Below are positions 18,541 through 27,635 of a stretch of 64,000 nucleotides of DNA, in pieces. Each line of letters opens with the position of its first letter. The stretch's first letter is position 1. This DNA comes from a gamma proteobacterium HIMB30 (GTDB lineage Bacteria > Pseudomonadota > Gammaproteobacteria > Pseudomonadales > Litorivicinaceae). The notes under the pieces are model-generated. The model was not told the DNA's origin. It made no database searches and saw nothing but the letters and a program-made list of their open reading frames with translations. Both the position numbers and the translations under genes were made by a program. The stretch spans positions 124,001-188,000 of the forward strand of contig AGIG01000034.1 in the NCBI GenBank assembly GCA_000227525.2, given 5' to 3'.

Positions 18541-19002
18541 CCGTGCCACACTCTCCTTCACTCGCCGCAGGGGAATTGATGATTCGATTGACGCGACCCC
18601 TTCAATCTTCGTGAGTTTACGAGTGAGGAAACGCTCAAACTCGTGTAAGTCGCTGACAGCAATTCGCAACAGATAATCAAAACCACCCGTCATCAACCAG
18701 CAGTCGACTACCTCCTGATAACGCGCGACCGCCTGCTCGAAAGTGACCAACCGATCATCTATCTGCTTATCAAGGCGAACTGAGACGAAGATGCTGAATC
18801 CAAAACCCAACTTTTCTTCAGAGATCAGCGCGGTGTAACCACGAATATACCCATCAGCCTCAAGCTTTTTAACTCGACGAGCGCATGGCGTTGGCGACAA
18901 GCCCACCTCATCAGCCAATTCCAACTGCGACAGTCGACCGTCCCGTTGAAGACGCTTCAAAATATTCTTATCAATCCCGTCGAGCACAGTACTTAACTCC
19001 AT
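18532..19002 (-). CDS. Lrp/AsnC family transcriptional regulator
   Basis: 156 residues. An N-terminal winged helix (DKNILKRLQRDGRLSQLELADEVGLSPTPCARRVKKLE) is followed by a RAM/AsnC ligand-binding domain, including the GGFDYLLRIAVSDL segment. It is divergent from the AceE-type gene with a 15-bp palindrome between them. Lrp-type regulators next to such E1 genes are known in Pseudomonas (mdeR with mdeB), where they control 2-oxobutyrate oxidation. Local, amino-acid-responsive control of the E1 gene and of itself is the likely role. Confidence 0.92.
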   Translation of the reverse strand: MELSTVLDGIDKNILKRLQRDGRLSQLELADEVGLSPTPCARRVKKLEADGYIRGYTALISEEKLGFGFSIFVSVRLDKQIDDRLVTFEQAVARYQEVVDCWLMTGGFDYLLRIAVSDLHEFERFLTRKLTKIEGVASIESSIPLRRVKESVARLV

Positions 19003-19007
19003 TTATT

Positions 19008-19022
19008 AACTAAATTTTAGTT
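19008..19022. promoter_or_regulatory. Palindromic Lrp-type site in the lrp/aceE divergon
   Basis: AACTAA-ATT-TTAGTT is a perfect 15-bp palindrome starting six bases upstream of the Lrp start. AT-rich symmetry and position fit autoregulation by the Lrp-type protein and control of the divergent E1 gene. Confidence 0.5.
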
Positions 19023-19118
19023 TAAATCACCAATAAATGAGAAAAAATACCATTAATTCGCTGAAAAAAACTCAAATGAGGATTTTATACTCCAGTTAAC
19101 GACAGAAGGAGTTGAGTA

Positions 19119-21797
19119 ATGAATCAATCCATCGAGCACTGGATCTCCGGTCAGATTGATGACGACATGCGTCAAGAGTGGATCGATGCACTCCGATCGA
19201 TCGTCCGAGAAGAAGGTAAGCAATCCGCGCAACTGCTTCTGGAAGCGCTAGGCGATGAAGCTCGCGTACTCGGGATTAATCATACCAAAGCCCCTTACTC
19301 TGCCTACCGGAATACCATCGCTCTCGAAGATCAGCCAGCGTATCCCGGGAATCTTGAGCTCGAGGAACAAATAACCTCAATTATGCGTTGGAACGCCCTT
19401 GCTATGGTTGTACGTGCCAATCAGACCTATGGCGAATTGGGCGGACATATTGCATCTTACGCGTCTTGCGCGGAGATCTTTGAACTCGGATTTAACCATT
19501 TTTTTCGTGCCCGTACCGACACCTTTGACGGTGATTTAGTCTACTTCCAACCTCACTCGGCACCTGGAGTCTACGCCCGTGCATTTTTGGAGGGACGCCT
19601 GACTGAGGACGATCTCGGTCGTTACAGACAAGAAGTACCAGGGGACGGACTTTGCTCATACCCTCACCCTTGGCTGATGAAAGATTTCTGGCAAGTACCA
19701 ACTGGCTCGATGGGGATTGGCCCAATCTCCGCGATCTATCAAGCGCGCTTTTTGCGCTACCTCGAACACCGGCAATTAGCCGAGAGCCAAGAGCGCCATG
19801 TGTGGGGAGTGTTTGGTGATGGTGAAATGGACGAGCCTGAATCTCTTGCGGCATTAACCCTGGCAGCCCGGGAAAATCTCGATAATCTGACATTTATCGT
19901 CAACTGTAATCTGCAACGGCTCGACGGCCCAGTCCGTGGCAACGGGCAAATCATCCAAGAGCTTGAGTCCTTATTTATCGGGGCTGGCTGGAATGTCATC
20001 AAAGTGCTGTGGGGGTCAGAATGGGATACGTTATTCGCCCTCGATCATGACCATGTCTTGTTGAAACGATTCTCAGAAACGCCAGATGGGGAGTATCAGA
20101 ATCTCGGATCCAAAGATGGCGACTATAATCGACATAAGTTCTTCGAGCAGGATCCTAAAACTGCAGCCCTGGCAAAACACATGACCGATGCCGAAATCAA
20201 TGCCCTGAAACGCGGAGGCCACGATTTCAAGAAGCTTTACGCCGCATTTGCTGCTGCCAAAGCGCATCAGGGTCAACCCACAGTGATACTTGCCAAAACC
20301 AAAAAAGGGTTTGGGATGGGCGGCGCAGGCGAATCAAAAATGACTGCTCATCAAGCAAAAAAGCTCGACATTGAGAGTCTGCTCGAATTTCGCGATCGCT
20401 TTGATTTACCACTCAATAATGATCAGGTGCGACGACTTGAATTCGTCAAACCATCAAAGGACTCTGCGGCAATACAATACTTACTAGAACGCCGTCATCA
20501 ATTGGGCGGTTTCTTACCAAAGCGGTATTCAACCACTGCGAATCAACTACCAAGCCGCCCCCCGATGACTGCCTATGCGAAGTCTGCAATCGAAGCAAAC
20601 GGTAAAGAGATGTCAACCACCATGGCATTAGTGCGGATTATCGGTGGTCTTTTACGTAATAAAGAGTTTGGAAAACGTCTTGTCCCAATTGTGGCCGATG
20701 AAGCCCGCACCTTTGGCATGCAAACCCTCTTCCATCAAATAGGGATTTATTCGCCCCATGGCCAAATCTACGAACCCGAGGATGCGGGCTCTGTCGTGTC
20801 ATACAAAGAAGCAAAGGATGGGCAACTGCTTGAAGAGGGCATCTCCGAAGCTGGCGCTATTAGTTCATGGACGGCCGCAGCAACTGCCTATTCCGCTCAC
20901 AACATTGAATTGCTGCCGATCTATATCTTTTACTCGATGTTCGGCTTTCAACGAATTGGGGACCTTATCTGGGCCGCAGCAGATCAACGAGCGCGCGGAT
21001 TTTTGTTCGGCGCAACAGCCGGGCGAACCACCCTCTCCGGCGAAGGACTCCAGCATCAAGATGGCTCGAGCCATTTGATCGCCGCAACCATTCCCAATTG
21101 CAGGGCCTATGACCCCTGCTTTGCTCATGAACTGGCGGTCATTGTGGAATATGGAATTCAACGCATGTACGACCAACAACGGGATGAATTTTTTTACATC
21201 ACGTTAATGAACGAGAACTACTCGCATCCATCACGTTCCGATGGGATTGATGACGACATTATTCGCGGTATGTATCTTTATGAGTCACTCGGTGACGTCG
21301 CATTGCCTCGCGTGCGTCTACTCGGGTCAGGAACCATTCTCAAGCAGGTCATTGAGGCGGCACGTCTGCTAACCGAGCACTTCAAAGTCCGTTGTGAGAT
21401 TTATTCAGTCACTTCATTTAGCGAGCTCGCTCGCGACGCACAAACAATTGAACGAGCGCGCCGACTGACTGCCGACGCAGAGGAATCCCAAATCTCGAAA
21501 TATTTAAAGGGCAGCGATCCAATTGTATGCGCAACTGATTATGTGCGGTCGGTACCCTCGCAGGTAAGCCCCTATCTGAGTGCCCCGTTCCAGATTCTCG
21601 GCACTGATGGATTCGGACGTTCCGCCAATCGTCAGGCGTTACGAGATTTCTTCGAGGTCAGTGCGGCACATATCGCATTGACCGCAATCACTTCATTAAT
21701 TGATACAGGCGCGCTCCCAACCGAGTCGCGGCAGCAAGCAATTGAAGCGTTCGGGATTCAAATGCCTGTATCGAAATCGGCTCCCTGGAACCAATAG
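19119..21797 (+). CDS. Homodimeric AceE-type 2-oxoacid dehydrogenase E1 (pyruvate or 2-oxobutyrate)
   Basis: 892 residues, full length for AceE (887 in E. coli). The thiamine diphosphate motif runs from GDGE (233-236) to NCN (262-264), and QPHSAPG (144-150) holds active-site histidine 146. ATG 19119 follows AAGGAG. No E2 (aceF) or E3 gene is adjacent, although aceE is normally followed by aceF. With an Lrp-type gene divergent, the arrangement resembles mdeR/mdeB of Pseudomonas putida, whose E1 prefers 2-oxobutyrate and borrows E2/E3. I infer a second, amino-acid-responsive E1; a displaced main aceE is the alternative. A terminator follows. Confidence 0.88.
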   Translation: MNQSIEHWISGQIDDDMRQEWIDALRSIVREEGKQSAQLLLEALGDEARVLGINHTKAPYSAYRNTIALEDQPAYPGNLELEEQITSIMRWNALAMVVRANQTYGELGGHIASYASCAEIFELGFNHFFRARTDTFDGDLVYFQPHSAPGVYARAFLEGRLTEDDLGRYRQEVPGDGLCSYPHPWLMKDFWQVPTGSMGIGPISAIYQARFLRYLEHRQLAESQERHVWGVFGDGEMDEPESLAALTLAARENLDNLTFIVNCNLQRLDGPVRGNGQIIQELESLFIGAGWNVIKVLWGSEWDTLFALDHDHVLLKRFSETPDGEYQNLGSKDGDYNRHKFFEQDPKTAALAKHMTDAEINALKRGGHDFKKLYAAFAAAKAHQGQPTVILAKTKKGFGMGGAGESKMTAHQAKKLDIESLLEFRDRFDLPLNNDQVRRLEFVKPSKDSAAIQYLLERRHQLGGFLPKRYSTTANQLPSRPPMTAYAKSAIEANGKEMSTTMALVRIIGGLLRNKEFGKRLVPIVADEARTFGMQTLFHQIGIYSPHGQIYEPEDAGSVVSYKEAKDGQLLEEGISEAGAISSWTAAATAYSAHNIELLPIYIFYSMFGFQRIGDLIWAAADQRARGFLFGATAGRTTLSGEGLQHQDGSSHLIAATIPNCRAYDPCFAHELAVIVEYGIQRMYDQQRDEFFYITLMNENYSHPSRSDGIDDDIIRGMYLYESLGDVALPRVRLLGSGTILKQVIEAARLLTEHFKVRCEIYSVTSFSELARDAQTIERARRLTADAEESQISKYLKGSDPIVCATDYVRSVPSQVSPYLSAPFQILGTDGFGRSANRQALRDFFEVSAAHIALTAITSLIDTGALPTESRQQAIEAFGIQMPVSKSAPWNQ

Positions 21798-21817
21798 TCT
21801 CCACAGGAGATTAAGGA

Positions 21818-21850
21818 GCCGCGTCTGCCACAAGCGGGCGCGGCTTTTTA
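21818..21850 (+). terminator. Rho-independent terminator after the AceE-type gene
   Basis: GCCGCG pairs with CGCGGC (21839-21844), a short inner stem is possible, and TTTTTATTT follows. Classic form and position 20 bp behind the stop. Confidence 0.85.
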
Positions 21851-21883
21851 TTTGACTAATCAACTCGCTTTTGATTTACTGAA

Positions 21884-21897
21884 TTCTGAATTCAGAA
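21884..21897. promoter_or_regulatory. Perfect palindrome upstream of the GntR gene (likely autoregulatory operator)
   Basis: TTCTGAATTCAGAA is a perfect 14-bp palindrome ending 12 bp before the GntR start codon. A binding site there would block transcription or initiation of the gntR-phyH-dehydrogenase operon. Confidence 0.6.
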
Positions 21898-21909
21898 CTC
21901 AAAAAATGT

Positions 21910-22560
21910 ATGCAAATCAATAAAACAGATCTTGTGGATCAAGTGTACGACTCCATCCGCAAACAAATTCTTTCTGGAGTTCTCAATCCAGAATCACCGC
22001 TTCGACAGGAAGAGCTCGCTGAACAACTGGGCGTTAGTCGGCAACCCATTAGCCATGCGCTGGTGTTGCTCGAACGCGAAGGATTGATCTCTGATTACGG
22101 CCGAAAAGGCAAAATGGTCGCGCCAATCGTGCCCGAACAACTCCGCGATCTCTATCAAGTTCGAGGCGCAATTGACGGCCTGGCGGCCTATTTGTGCGCG
22201 ATGCGTATTGATAATGAGCTTAAAGAGCTTCTTCATACACTCATCGAGCAAGGAGAAACAGCAACTCAAACTGGTTCGATCCAGTCACTGGCCTTTGCCG
22301 ACATCGCTTTCCACCGCGCTCTTTATGAGCGATCGGGCAACCCCGAAATCACGCGACTTGCGGATCAATCATGGAGCCATATGGTTCGCTCGATGCATCA
22401 AGTGCTCGAGAATCAAACCATACGGACTGGGATCTGGGACGACCATCGTGCGATCGCTGATGCGATTATCGCTGGAGACCCAGAACTTGCCCGCGAACGG
22501 GCCACTAACCATGCAAGCTCAGCAGGTCAAATGACGTATCAACGTTTGACCGATTCATAA
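21910..22560 (+). CDS. GntR family transcriptional regulator (FadR/FCD subfamily)
   Basis: 216 residues. The N-terminal winged helix includes LRQEELAEQLGVSRQPISHALVLLEREGLI, and an all-helical FCD effector domain follows with the metal-ligand-like pattern (FADIAFHRALYERSGNPE and later DDHRAIADAI). First gene of a plus-strand operon with a PhyH-type dioxygenase (21-bp gap) and a SAF-domain dehydrogenase. A perfect palindrome lies just upstream. FCD regulators usually sense carboxylic acids or sugar acids, so the operon probably handles such a compound. Confidence 0.9.
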   Translation: MQINKTDLVDQVYDSIRKQILSGVLNPESPLRQEELAEQLGVSRQPISHALVLLEREGLISDYGRKGKMVAPIVPEQLRDLYQVRGAIDGLAAYLCAMRIDNELKELLHTLIEQGETATQTGSIQSLAFADIAFHRALYERSGNPEITRLADQSWSHMVRSMHQVLENQTIRTGIWDDHRAIADAIIAGDPELARERATNHASSAGQMTYQRLTDS

Positions 22561-22581
22561 CAACAAAACGAGGAGATATCC

Positions 22582-23370
22582 ATGAAACTAACGGAACAAC
22601 AACTCGAACAATTCGATCGCGAGGGTTATCTGTTTTTGCCCAATCTGTTCTCGGCTGAAGAAGCTGCATTCCTGAAAGGCGAGGCGGAAGCCATTTATCA
22701 GATGGATCGAAAAGAAGTGTGGCGAGAAACCAGTGGTGTCGCACGGACAGCCTTCGCAGCACACACTTATAACGAGGGATTTCGACGTCTCGGATCGCAT
22801 CCACGCCTGATCGACCCAGTTGAGCAACTTCTTGATGGCAAGGTGTATATGCACCAATACAAAGTCAACGCCAAGGCACCGTTCGATGGTGCTGTGTGGC
22901 AGTGGCACCAAGACTATGGAACCTGGAAGCGTGATGATGAAATGCCAGAGCCAAGGGCCATGAATATCAGTGTTTTCCTCGATGATGTGACGGCAGCCAA
23001 TGGTCCCCTTCTCTTCATTCCGGGTAGCCACAAACAGGGTGTTGTTAAGGCAGGACATGACCTCGAAACCACGAGCTACCCACTGTGGACGTTGGATCGA
23101 GAGACGGTCACCGAACTTGCTGAGCAAGGTGGTTGTGTTGCACCAACTGGATCAGCTGGAAGCGTACTCTTGTTCTCTTCATTACTGGTCCATGCGAGCC
23201 CACCCAATATCTCACCGTTTGGTCGGACGATTGTGTATCTTTCGCTCTGTGAAACCAGTAATCACATCCGCGCGTTCAACCGCGAAGAGTGGATAGCGCA
23301 CCGTGACTTTACCCCGATCCAAGCGCTGGACGATGACTGTCTTCAAGAACTACTGCACGAACCAGCCTAA
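22582..23370 (+). CDS. Phytanoyl-CoA dioxygenase (PhyH) family Fe(II)/2-oxoglutarate oxygenase
   Basis: 262 residues. The iron triad is His109-x-Asp111 (WQWHQDYGTW) and His204 (SSLLVHASPPN), with Arg215 (PFGRTIVY) placed to bind 2-oxoglutarate. The regions around VYMHQYKVNAKAPF and GPLLFIPGSH resemble ectoine hydroxylase (EctD), but no ectoine genes are nearby and the GntR/dehydrogenase context suggests a catabolic hydroxylation. ATG follows GAGGAG. The enzyme hydroxylates a small molecule in the cytoplasm; the substrate is unknown. Confidence 0.88.
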   Translation: MKLTEQQLEQFDREGYLFLPNLFSAEEAAFLKGEAEAIYQMDRKEVWRETSGVARTAFAAHTYNEGFRRLGSHPRLIDPVEQLLDGKVYMHQYKVNAKAPFDGAVWQWHQDYGTWKRDDEMPEPRAMNISVFLDDVTAANGPLLFIPGSHKQGVVKAGHDLETTSYPLWTLDRETVTELAEQGGCVAPTGSAGSVLLFSSLLVHASPPNISPFGRTIVYLSLCETSNHIRAFNREEWIAHRDFTPIQALDDDCLQELLHEPA

Positions 23371-23384
23371 GGAAAGTATCCGCA

Positions 23385-24683
23385 ATGTATATTTACGATG
23401 ACCTTGTCCAGCGAGCCGAACGACCAGTCCAAGTCGGATTAATCGGAGCCGGAAAATTCGGATCCATGTTCCTGAGCCAGGTGCCAACTACGGTTGGACT
23501 TGAAGTCAAAGCCATCGCTGATCTGGATCCGGACCGCGCGAGACAAGCCTGTCGTAATGTGGGTTGGAGCGAAGAGCTCATCAAAAAGACAGAGTTCTTT
23601 GACAGCACCCAAACCATGATTGACGCAGGCGGAATTGATGTGTTGGTTGAATCCACCGGCAATCCACTCGCTGGGATTGCGCACGCAAAAATGGCGATCA
23701 CGAGCAAAACACACATCGTGATGGTCAACGTCGAGGCAGACGTACTCGCCGGTGGAATTCTTGCCAAAGAAGCCCGGGAGGCAGGCATCGTTTATTCGAT
23801 GGCTTACGGCGACCAACCCGCACTAACTATTGAACTGGTTGAGTGGGCGCGGGCGACTGGCTTTAACGTGGTTGCAGCCGGCAAAGGCACCAAGTATTTA
23901 CCGGAGTACCACTACTCGACTCCCGATACCATTTGGGACCACTATGGTCTCACCCCGGAACAGGCCGCGCAGGCGGGGATGAACAGCCAAATGTTCAACA
24001 GCTTCCTCGATGGAACCAAGTCCGCATTGGAAATGGCTGCAATCTCAAATGGCACAGGTCTCAAGGCACCCGATGACGGCTTATTATTCCCGCCTGCAGG
24101 GATGGATGATCTGGCACACATCCTTCGCCCCCGATCCGTGGGTGGACAACTCGATGACAGTGGCATGGTCGAGGTCGTCACCTCAGTTGAGCGTGATGGT
24201 CGACCGGTCTACAGAGACCTCCGCTGGGGCGTTTATGTCGTCATCGAAGCACCCAACGATTATGCTTCAGCCTGCTTTAAGCAGTATGGGATGAATACCG
24301 ACTCAACCGGTCGCTATTCTGCGATGTACAAACCTTTCCATTTAATTGGTCTTGAACTCAACATATCGATCCTCTCAGCCGCGCTTTTGAATAAACCAAC
24401 CGGCTCGACCTTGGACTTCAACAGCGACGTCGTGGCAACCGCCAAACGCGATCTAAAGGCCGGTGAAATGCTCGATGGCGAAGGTGGATTTACTGTCTAT
24501 GGCAAGCTGATGCCTGCAAGCAAATCACTGGCTGTTGGCGGCTTACCGATCGGTCTTGCTCACCGCGTGAAACTCAAGAACAACGTCAATAAAGACCAGC
24601 CCATTGCGTGGGCGGATGTCGATATTGACATGACGACTCAAGCCGTTTCTACCCGAAAAGCGATGGAAGAGCTCTACCGCTAG
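23385..24683 (+). CDS. Homoserine-dehydrogenase-like NAD(P)-binding protein with C-terminal SAF domain
   Basis: 432 residues. A Rossmann fold opens with VGLIGAGKFGSMF (residues ~18-30), followed by a substrate domain (VVAAGKGTKYLPEYHYSTPDT) and a C-terminal SAF domain (~350-415: ATAKRDLKAGEMLDGEGGFTVYG). Such proteins are often annotated as homoserine dehydrogenase or FlgA-like, but they are a separate, poorly characterised oxidoreductase family. The gene lies 14 bp behind the PhyH gene. Its TAG overlaps the stop of the converging DUF4387 gene. Oxidation of the dioxygenase product is a reasonable guess, nothing more. Confidence 0.82.
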   Translation: MYIYDDLVQRAERPVQVGLIGAGKFGSMFLSQVPTTVGLEVKAIADLDPDRARQACRNVGWSEELIKKTEFFDSTQTMIDAGGIDVLVESTGNPLAGIAHAKMAITSKTHIVMVNVEADVLAGGILAKEAREAGIVYSMAYGDQPALTIELVEWARATGFNVVAAGKGTKYLPEYHYSTPDTIWDHYGLTPEQAAQAGMNSQMFNSFLDGTKSALEMAAISNGTGLKAPDDGLLFPPAGMDDLAHILRPRSVGGQLDDSGMVEVVTSVERDGRPVYRDLRWGVYVVIEAPNDYASACFKQYGMNTDSTGRYSAMYKPFHLIGLELNISILSAALLNKPTGSTLDFNSDVVATAKRDLKAGEMLDGEGGFTVYGKLMPASKSLAVGGLPIGLAHRVKLKNNVNKDQPIAWADVDIDMTTQAVSTRKAMEELYR

Positions 24684-24991
24684 TCTGGAATCTCAAGGCT
24701 CAACAGCGGTGCATGCTGTTGGGCCCCATAGACATCAGTCTCGCCAAATGCACCAGACGAACGCATCCGCTTGATGGTCACTTTGATGGCAAGCGCAGGC
24801 TCAAACTCAACCACGGCGATCACATCGCTGACTGAAATACCAAATAAGCCTGCAAACGCTTCCGCCGACAACACTTTTGAACGAACAACATGCTCGAAAT
24901 CATCATGATTGGCAAACAACACATCAAAAGTGAGTTCAAACGGGCCTGCATTCTTTGACCGAATAACTGTTGCCAGATCTGATAATTTCAT
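24680..24991 (-). CDS. DUF4387 family protein
   Basis: 103 residues, full length for DUF4387. Family traits are the N-terminal LSDLATVIRSKNAGPFELTFDVLF and the following D-rich segment. These small proteins are nearly always encoded next to, or fused with, an AtuA/DUF1446 protein, as here (4-bp overlap with the upstream gene), and probably form a complex with it. The biochemical role is unknown. The gene end overlaps the stop of the converging SAF-domain gene. Confidence 0.85.
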   Translation of the reverse strand: MKLSDLATVIRSKNAGPFELTFDVLFANHDDFEHVVRSKVLSAEAFAGLFGISVSDVIAVVEFEPALAIKVTIKRMRSSGAFGETDVYGAQQHAPLLSLEIPD

Positions 24992-26376
24992 CGGACTTCC
25001 CCCAGATTCTGAATCCGCATCGGAAAAGGACTCACTGGATCATCAACGATCATCAGATGATAAACGCTGAATTCATAAACCACACCGTGCGAGATATCAG
25101 ATGGCGAATATGGGAAAGCGAGATTCCCCGCAGTCGACTGTCGACCCGGATAGCCAAAATGAAGCAACGTGGAACGAGCAAAGGAACACACGGTATCAGC
25201 CAGTGATTGGGTTTTTGCGACCACCTCAATTACCAAACCAACTTCATGCGGACGCTGATCGATTAAAGGCTCCAAATCACCCATGACGCCATTTTGTCCA
25301 TACACACGGAAGAGTAACTGAGCCTCACTCGGATCAATTGACTCAAAGTTCGCAAACACGCGATCGCGAACGGCCTTCAAAACGACATCCAACTGTTGAA
25401 TCAAATCAGGAGCGCGAATCCCAGCGATCGAAATTGTTCTAAACCCCACGGGCTGGGCACCTTCGAGCTTGATTGTATAGTCTGTACCCTTCTGTAACTG
25501 AGTTCCTGTCACGCGCACTCGTCGCTCATCCATTTGCTCGAAGTGACACGTGGAGAGATCCAATACGCCACCGGGACCTGGCAGGTATCGAGGATCAGTC
25601 TTTTCATACAGCGTATGCGCCGCCACTGACGTGACTGTGCATTTTCGCTCGGGACTCAGCGCTTCAAGTGTGAAACCAGACTCATCGATCACACCGATCA
25701 TGCAGTCGGATCCACTTCCGGGGGTTGCAGCAATTGCGGCGCATTCGAGAATTTTCCCGAGATGTAGGGATAAGGCCTCAGAGAAACCAGCTCGAATCGG
25801 AACGGCGGCGAAAACCGCTGGATCGTAACAGCGACCTGTGACAATGATCTGCGCACCTTGGTCAAGCGCCTCAATAATGGGTTCAACGCCCATTTGAGCG
25901 ACAATATGGGAGGATTTCTCAATCGCATCCTGCGTCAACGGAGGTACCGGATCAAGCTCTGTAATACGACCTGAATGAAGTGCTGATATCAGGGAGTCAC
26001 GATTCTGATCCGAAGCAATGTCCGCGACGCGAGCACAGCGCCCGAGATCACAAAGCACTTCGTCAACGATCTCCAAGCACCAGGCAAGATGAGGCTCTGC
26101 ACCCGCTCCACCGGCAGTTCCGATGAGTATAGGGATGTCTAGATCGAGACCTGCTTCGATCATCAGCAACAGATCGCGCTTGACTGCATCGCGATTCGTG
26201 AATGATTCACCTGACCCCAGATAATAGGGCCCAGGGTCTGTCGATCCAGCATCTACAGCAATCACGTCCGGATGACGAGCCAAGCCGGCTCGAAACGATG
26301 ACTCAGGAAACCCGTAGCCAAGAATAGCTGTCGGAGACAGGATGGTGACGTGACGTGACACGCTCAAGTCTCTCAT
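24988..26376 (-). CDS. Acyclic terpene utilisation AtuA-like (DUF1446) family protein
   Basis: 462 residues. The N-terminal region (GYGFPESSFRAGL, then DAGSTDPGPYYLGSG) and the ITGRCYDPAVF-like VTGRCYDPAVFAA motif are typical of DUF1446. AtuA was named from terpene degradation clusters in Pseudomonas, but most DUF1446/DUF4387 pairs occur in other acid-catabolism operons and no enzyme activity is firmly assigned. No other atu genes are present here, so a terpene role is not supported. The start is the ATG at 26376; its ribosome site is weak. Confidence 0.87.
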   Translation of the reverse strand: MRDLSVSRHVTILSPTAILGYGFPESSFRAGLARHPDVIAVDAGSTDPGPYYLGSGESFTNRDAVKRDLLLMIEAGLDLDIPILIGTAGGAGAEPHLAWCLEIVDEVLCDLGRCARVADIASDQNRDSLISALHSGRITELDPVPPLTQDAIEKSSHIVAQMGVEPIIEALDQGAQIIVTGRCYDPAVFAAVPIRAGFSEALSLHLGKILECAAIAATPGSGSDCMIGVIDESGFTLEALSPERKCTVTSVAAHTLYEKTDPRYLPGPGGVLDLSTCHFEQMDERRVRVTGTQLQKGTDYTIKLEGAQPVGFRTISIAGIRAPDLIQQLDVVLKAVRDRVFANFESIDPSEAQLLFRVYGQNGVMGDLEPLIDQRPHEVGLVIEVVAKTQSLADTVCSFARSTLLHFGYPGRQSTAGNLAFPYSPSDISHGVVYEFSVYHLMIVDDPVSPFPMRIQNLGEVR

Positions 26377-26404
26377 TGGATCAGCGCGATCCGAGAGTCA
26401 GGCA

Positions 26405-26596
26405 TTACTTCTCAAGCGGACAAGTCGAAAAGCCGATCAAAGAATACAGCCCACAACGCTCAAAAAGACCAGTCGCCAATGGAATAATTCCGATCAAACC
26501 CCAACTGCCGACTGCACCGACCATCACCAGCCCGATTAGAAATGAGCCAAATAAAATTCGCGCCCACTTATCTGCACCACCTACGTTTGTCTTCAT
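26405..26596 (-). CDS. DUF2892 small inner-membrane protein
   Basis: 63 residues with the DUF2892 pattern: a short N-terminus (MKTNVGGADKWARILFG) and two hydrophobic segments around GSWGLIGIIPLATGLFERCGLYSLIGFSTC, with two cysteines near the end. ATG 26596 is preferred over ATG 26602 because AGGAG lies eight bases upstream of it. Related domains form the membrane part of YgaP-type rhodaneses. It sits alone between the AtuA gene and znuA. Confidence 0.85.
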   Translation of the reverse strand: MKTNVGGADKWARILFGSFLIGLVMVGAVGSWGLIGIIPLATGLFERCGLYSLIGFSTCPLEK

Positions 26597-26661
26597 ACGC
26601 ATTCTCCTTTGAAAAAATTATCAAACCATAGTGCTCTGAAAGATTCTTTGAGATAGGTCAA

Positions 26662-27612
26662 TTATCTTCCCGATTGAGCGAAGCACGACTCAAAGGCCTT
26701 GGCCATCGCTAGAATCATCTGCGGATAATAATCTTTATTCACCATAGCGCTATCTCCGAGTGGATCGAGCTCAGCCGTCATTACATCGAGTCCCTCGGCC
26801 AAAGAATCCAAAACTGCTGGCGAAAACTGTGGCTCTCGATACACGCACCTCGCATCCGAATGCGCAAGATAGTCTCTGATTTCTCTGACAACCTTCGCAC
26901 TCGGAGCCATCTCAGGGTTCAGCGTCAGAACCGCCGGTGATCTCAAATCAAATCGTTTTTCAAAATACTGAAATGCGTCATGAAATACGACATATGACTG
27001 ATTGCGATAAGGTTTAAGTTGAGTCTCCACTTCGCGAGAAATCTGCTCCAACCGAATTTGAAATTGTTCAAAATTCGTCTGATAAACCGGATGACCTTGA
27101 GGGTCAGCCTTCGATAACACGCCGACAAGATATTCAGCGACGGCTATCGCGTTATTGGGGTCAAGCCAAAGATGCAGGTCATCACTGTGGGCATCGTGAT
27201 CATGCCCGTGGTGATGTGAGTGTGAATGCGACGTTATCGACTCTTTTTCTAAAACACCTATTTTGCGTGTTTCCCAAAGTCGAATTCCGGGCGCATCGGT
27301 CAATCGAATCACTTGAGCGTCATTGAATGACCGTAACGGCTTTTCCAAAAACGACTCCAACCCAGGATCTACCAAAATGACAAAATCTGCCTGTTGTAGC
27401 ATTCGTGCGTGCGACGGTTTAAGAGAAAAATGATGAGGTGATGCAGAACCTTTTAATAACAGATCGGCCTGCGCCCTTTCACCCACAACAGCAACGACAA
27501 TGGCTTGAATGGGCGCAATCGACGAGACGATGCGTAAACCATCAGCGTAAGCCTGCGATGAGAACATCAGGATGGCAGATAACAACGCCACCCAACTCAG
27601 GTTGTTGCGCAA
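26662..27612 (-). CDS. znuA: Zinc ABC transporter periplasmic binding protein ZnuA
   Basis: 316 residues from a TTG at 27612, which has AGGAG six bases upstream. A longer ATG frame to 27651 would begin inside the Zur box and is unlikely. A signal peptide (LLSAILMFSSQAYA) leads the mature protein. Zinc-site residues are seen in PHHFSLKPS, in the His-rich acidic loop (HSHSHHHGHDHD) followed by LHLWLDP, and in VVFHDAFQYF. It captures periplasmic Zn(II) for ZnuBC. Divergent from znuCB-zur across a shared operator. Confidence 0.93.
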   Translation of the reverse strand: MRNNLSWVALLSAILMFSSQAYADGLRIVSSIAPIQAIVVAVVGERAQADLLLKGSASPHHFSLKPSHARMLQQADFVILVDPGLESFLEKPLRSFNDAQVIRLTDAPGIRLWETRKIGVLEKESITSHSHSHHHGHDHDAHSDDLHLWLDPNNAIAVAEYLVGVLSKADPQGHPVYQTNFEQFQIRLEQISREVETQLKPYRNQSYVVFHDAFQYFEKRFDLRSPAVLTLNPEMAPSAKVVREIRDYLAHSDARCVYREPQFSPAVLDSLAEGLDVMTAELDPLGDSAMVNKDYYPQMILAMAKAFESCFAQSGR

Positions 27613-27635
27613 TGAAACTCTCCTCGCGATAAAAG

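Noticed and set aside
18174-18614. Two short frames in the liv-lrp gap
   Set aside because: No ribosome site, no recognisable content, and the second runs into the end of the Lrp gene.
22582-23370. Ectoine hydroxylase EctD
   Set aside because: Motifs are similar but no ectABC genes are nearby and the regulator and dehydrogenase point to catabolism.
24988-26376. Acyclic terpene degradation cluster
   Set aside because: Only the AtuA-like and DUF4387 proteins are present; no other atu or liu genes are seen, so the pathway name is not supported.
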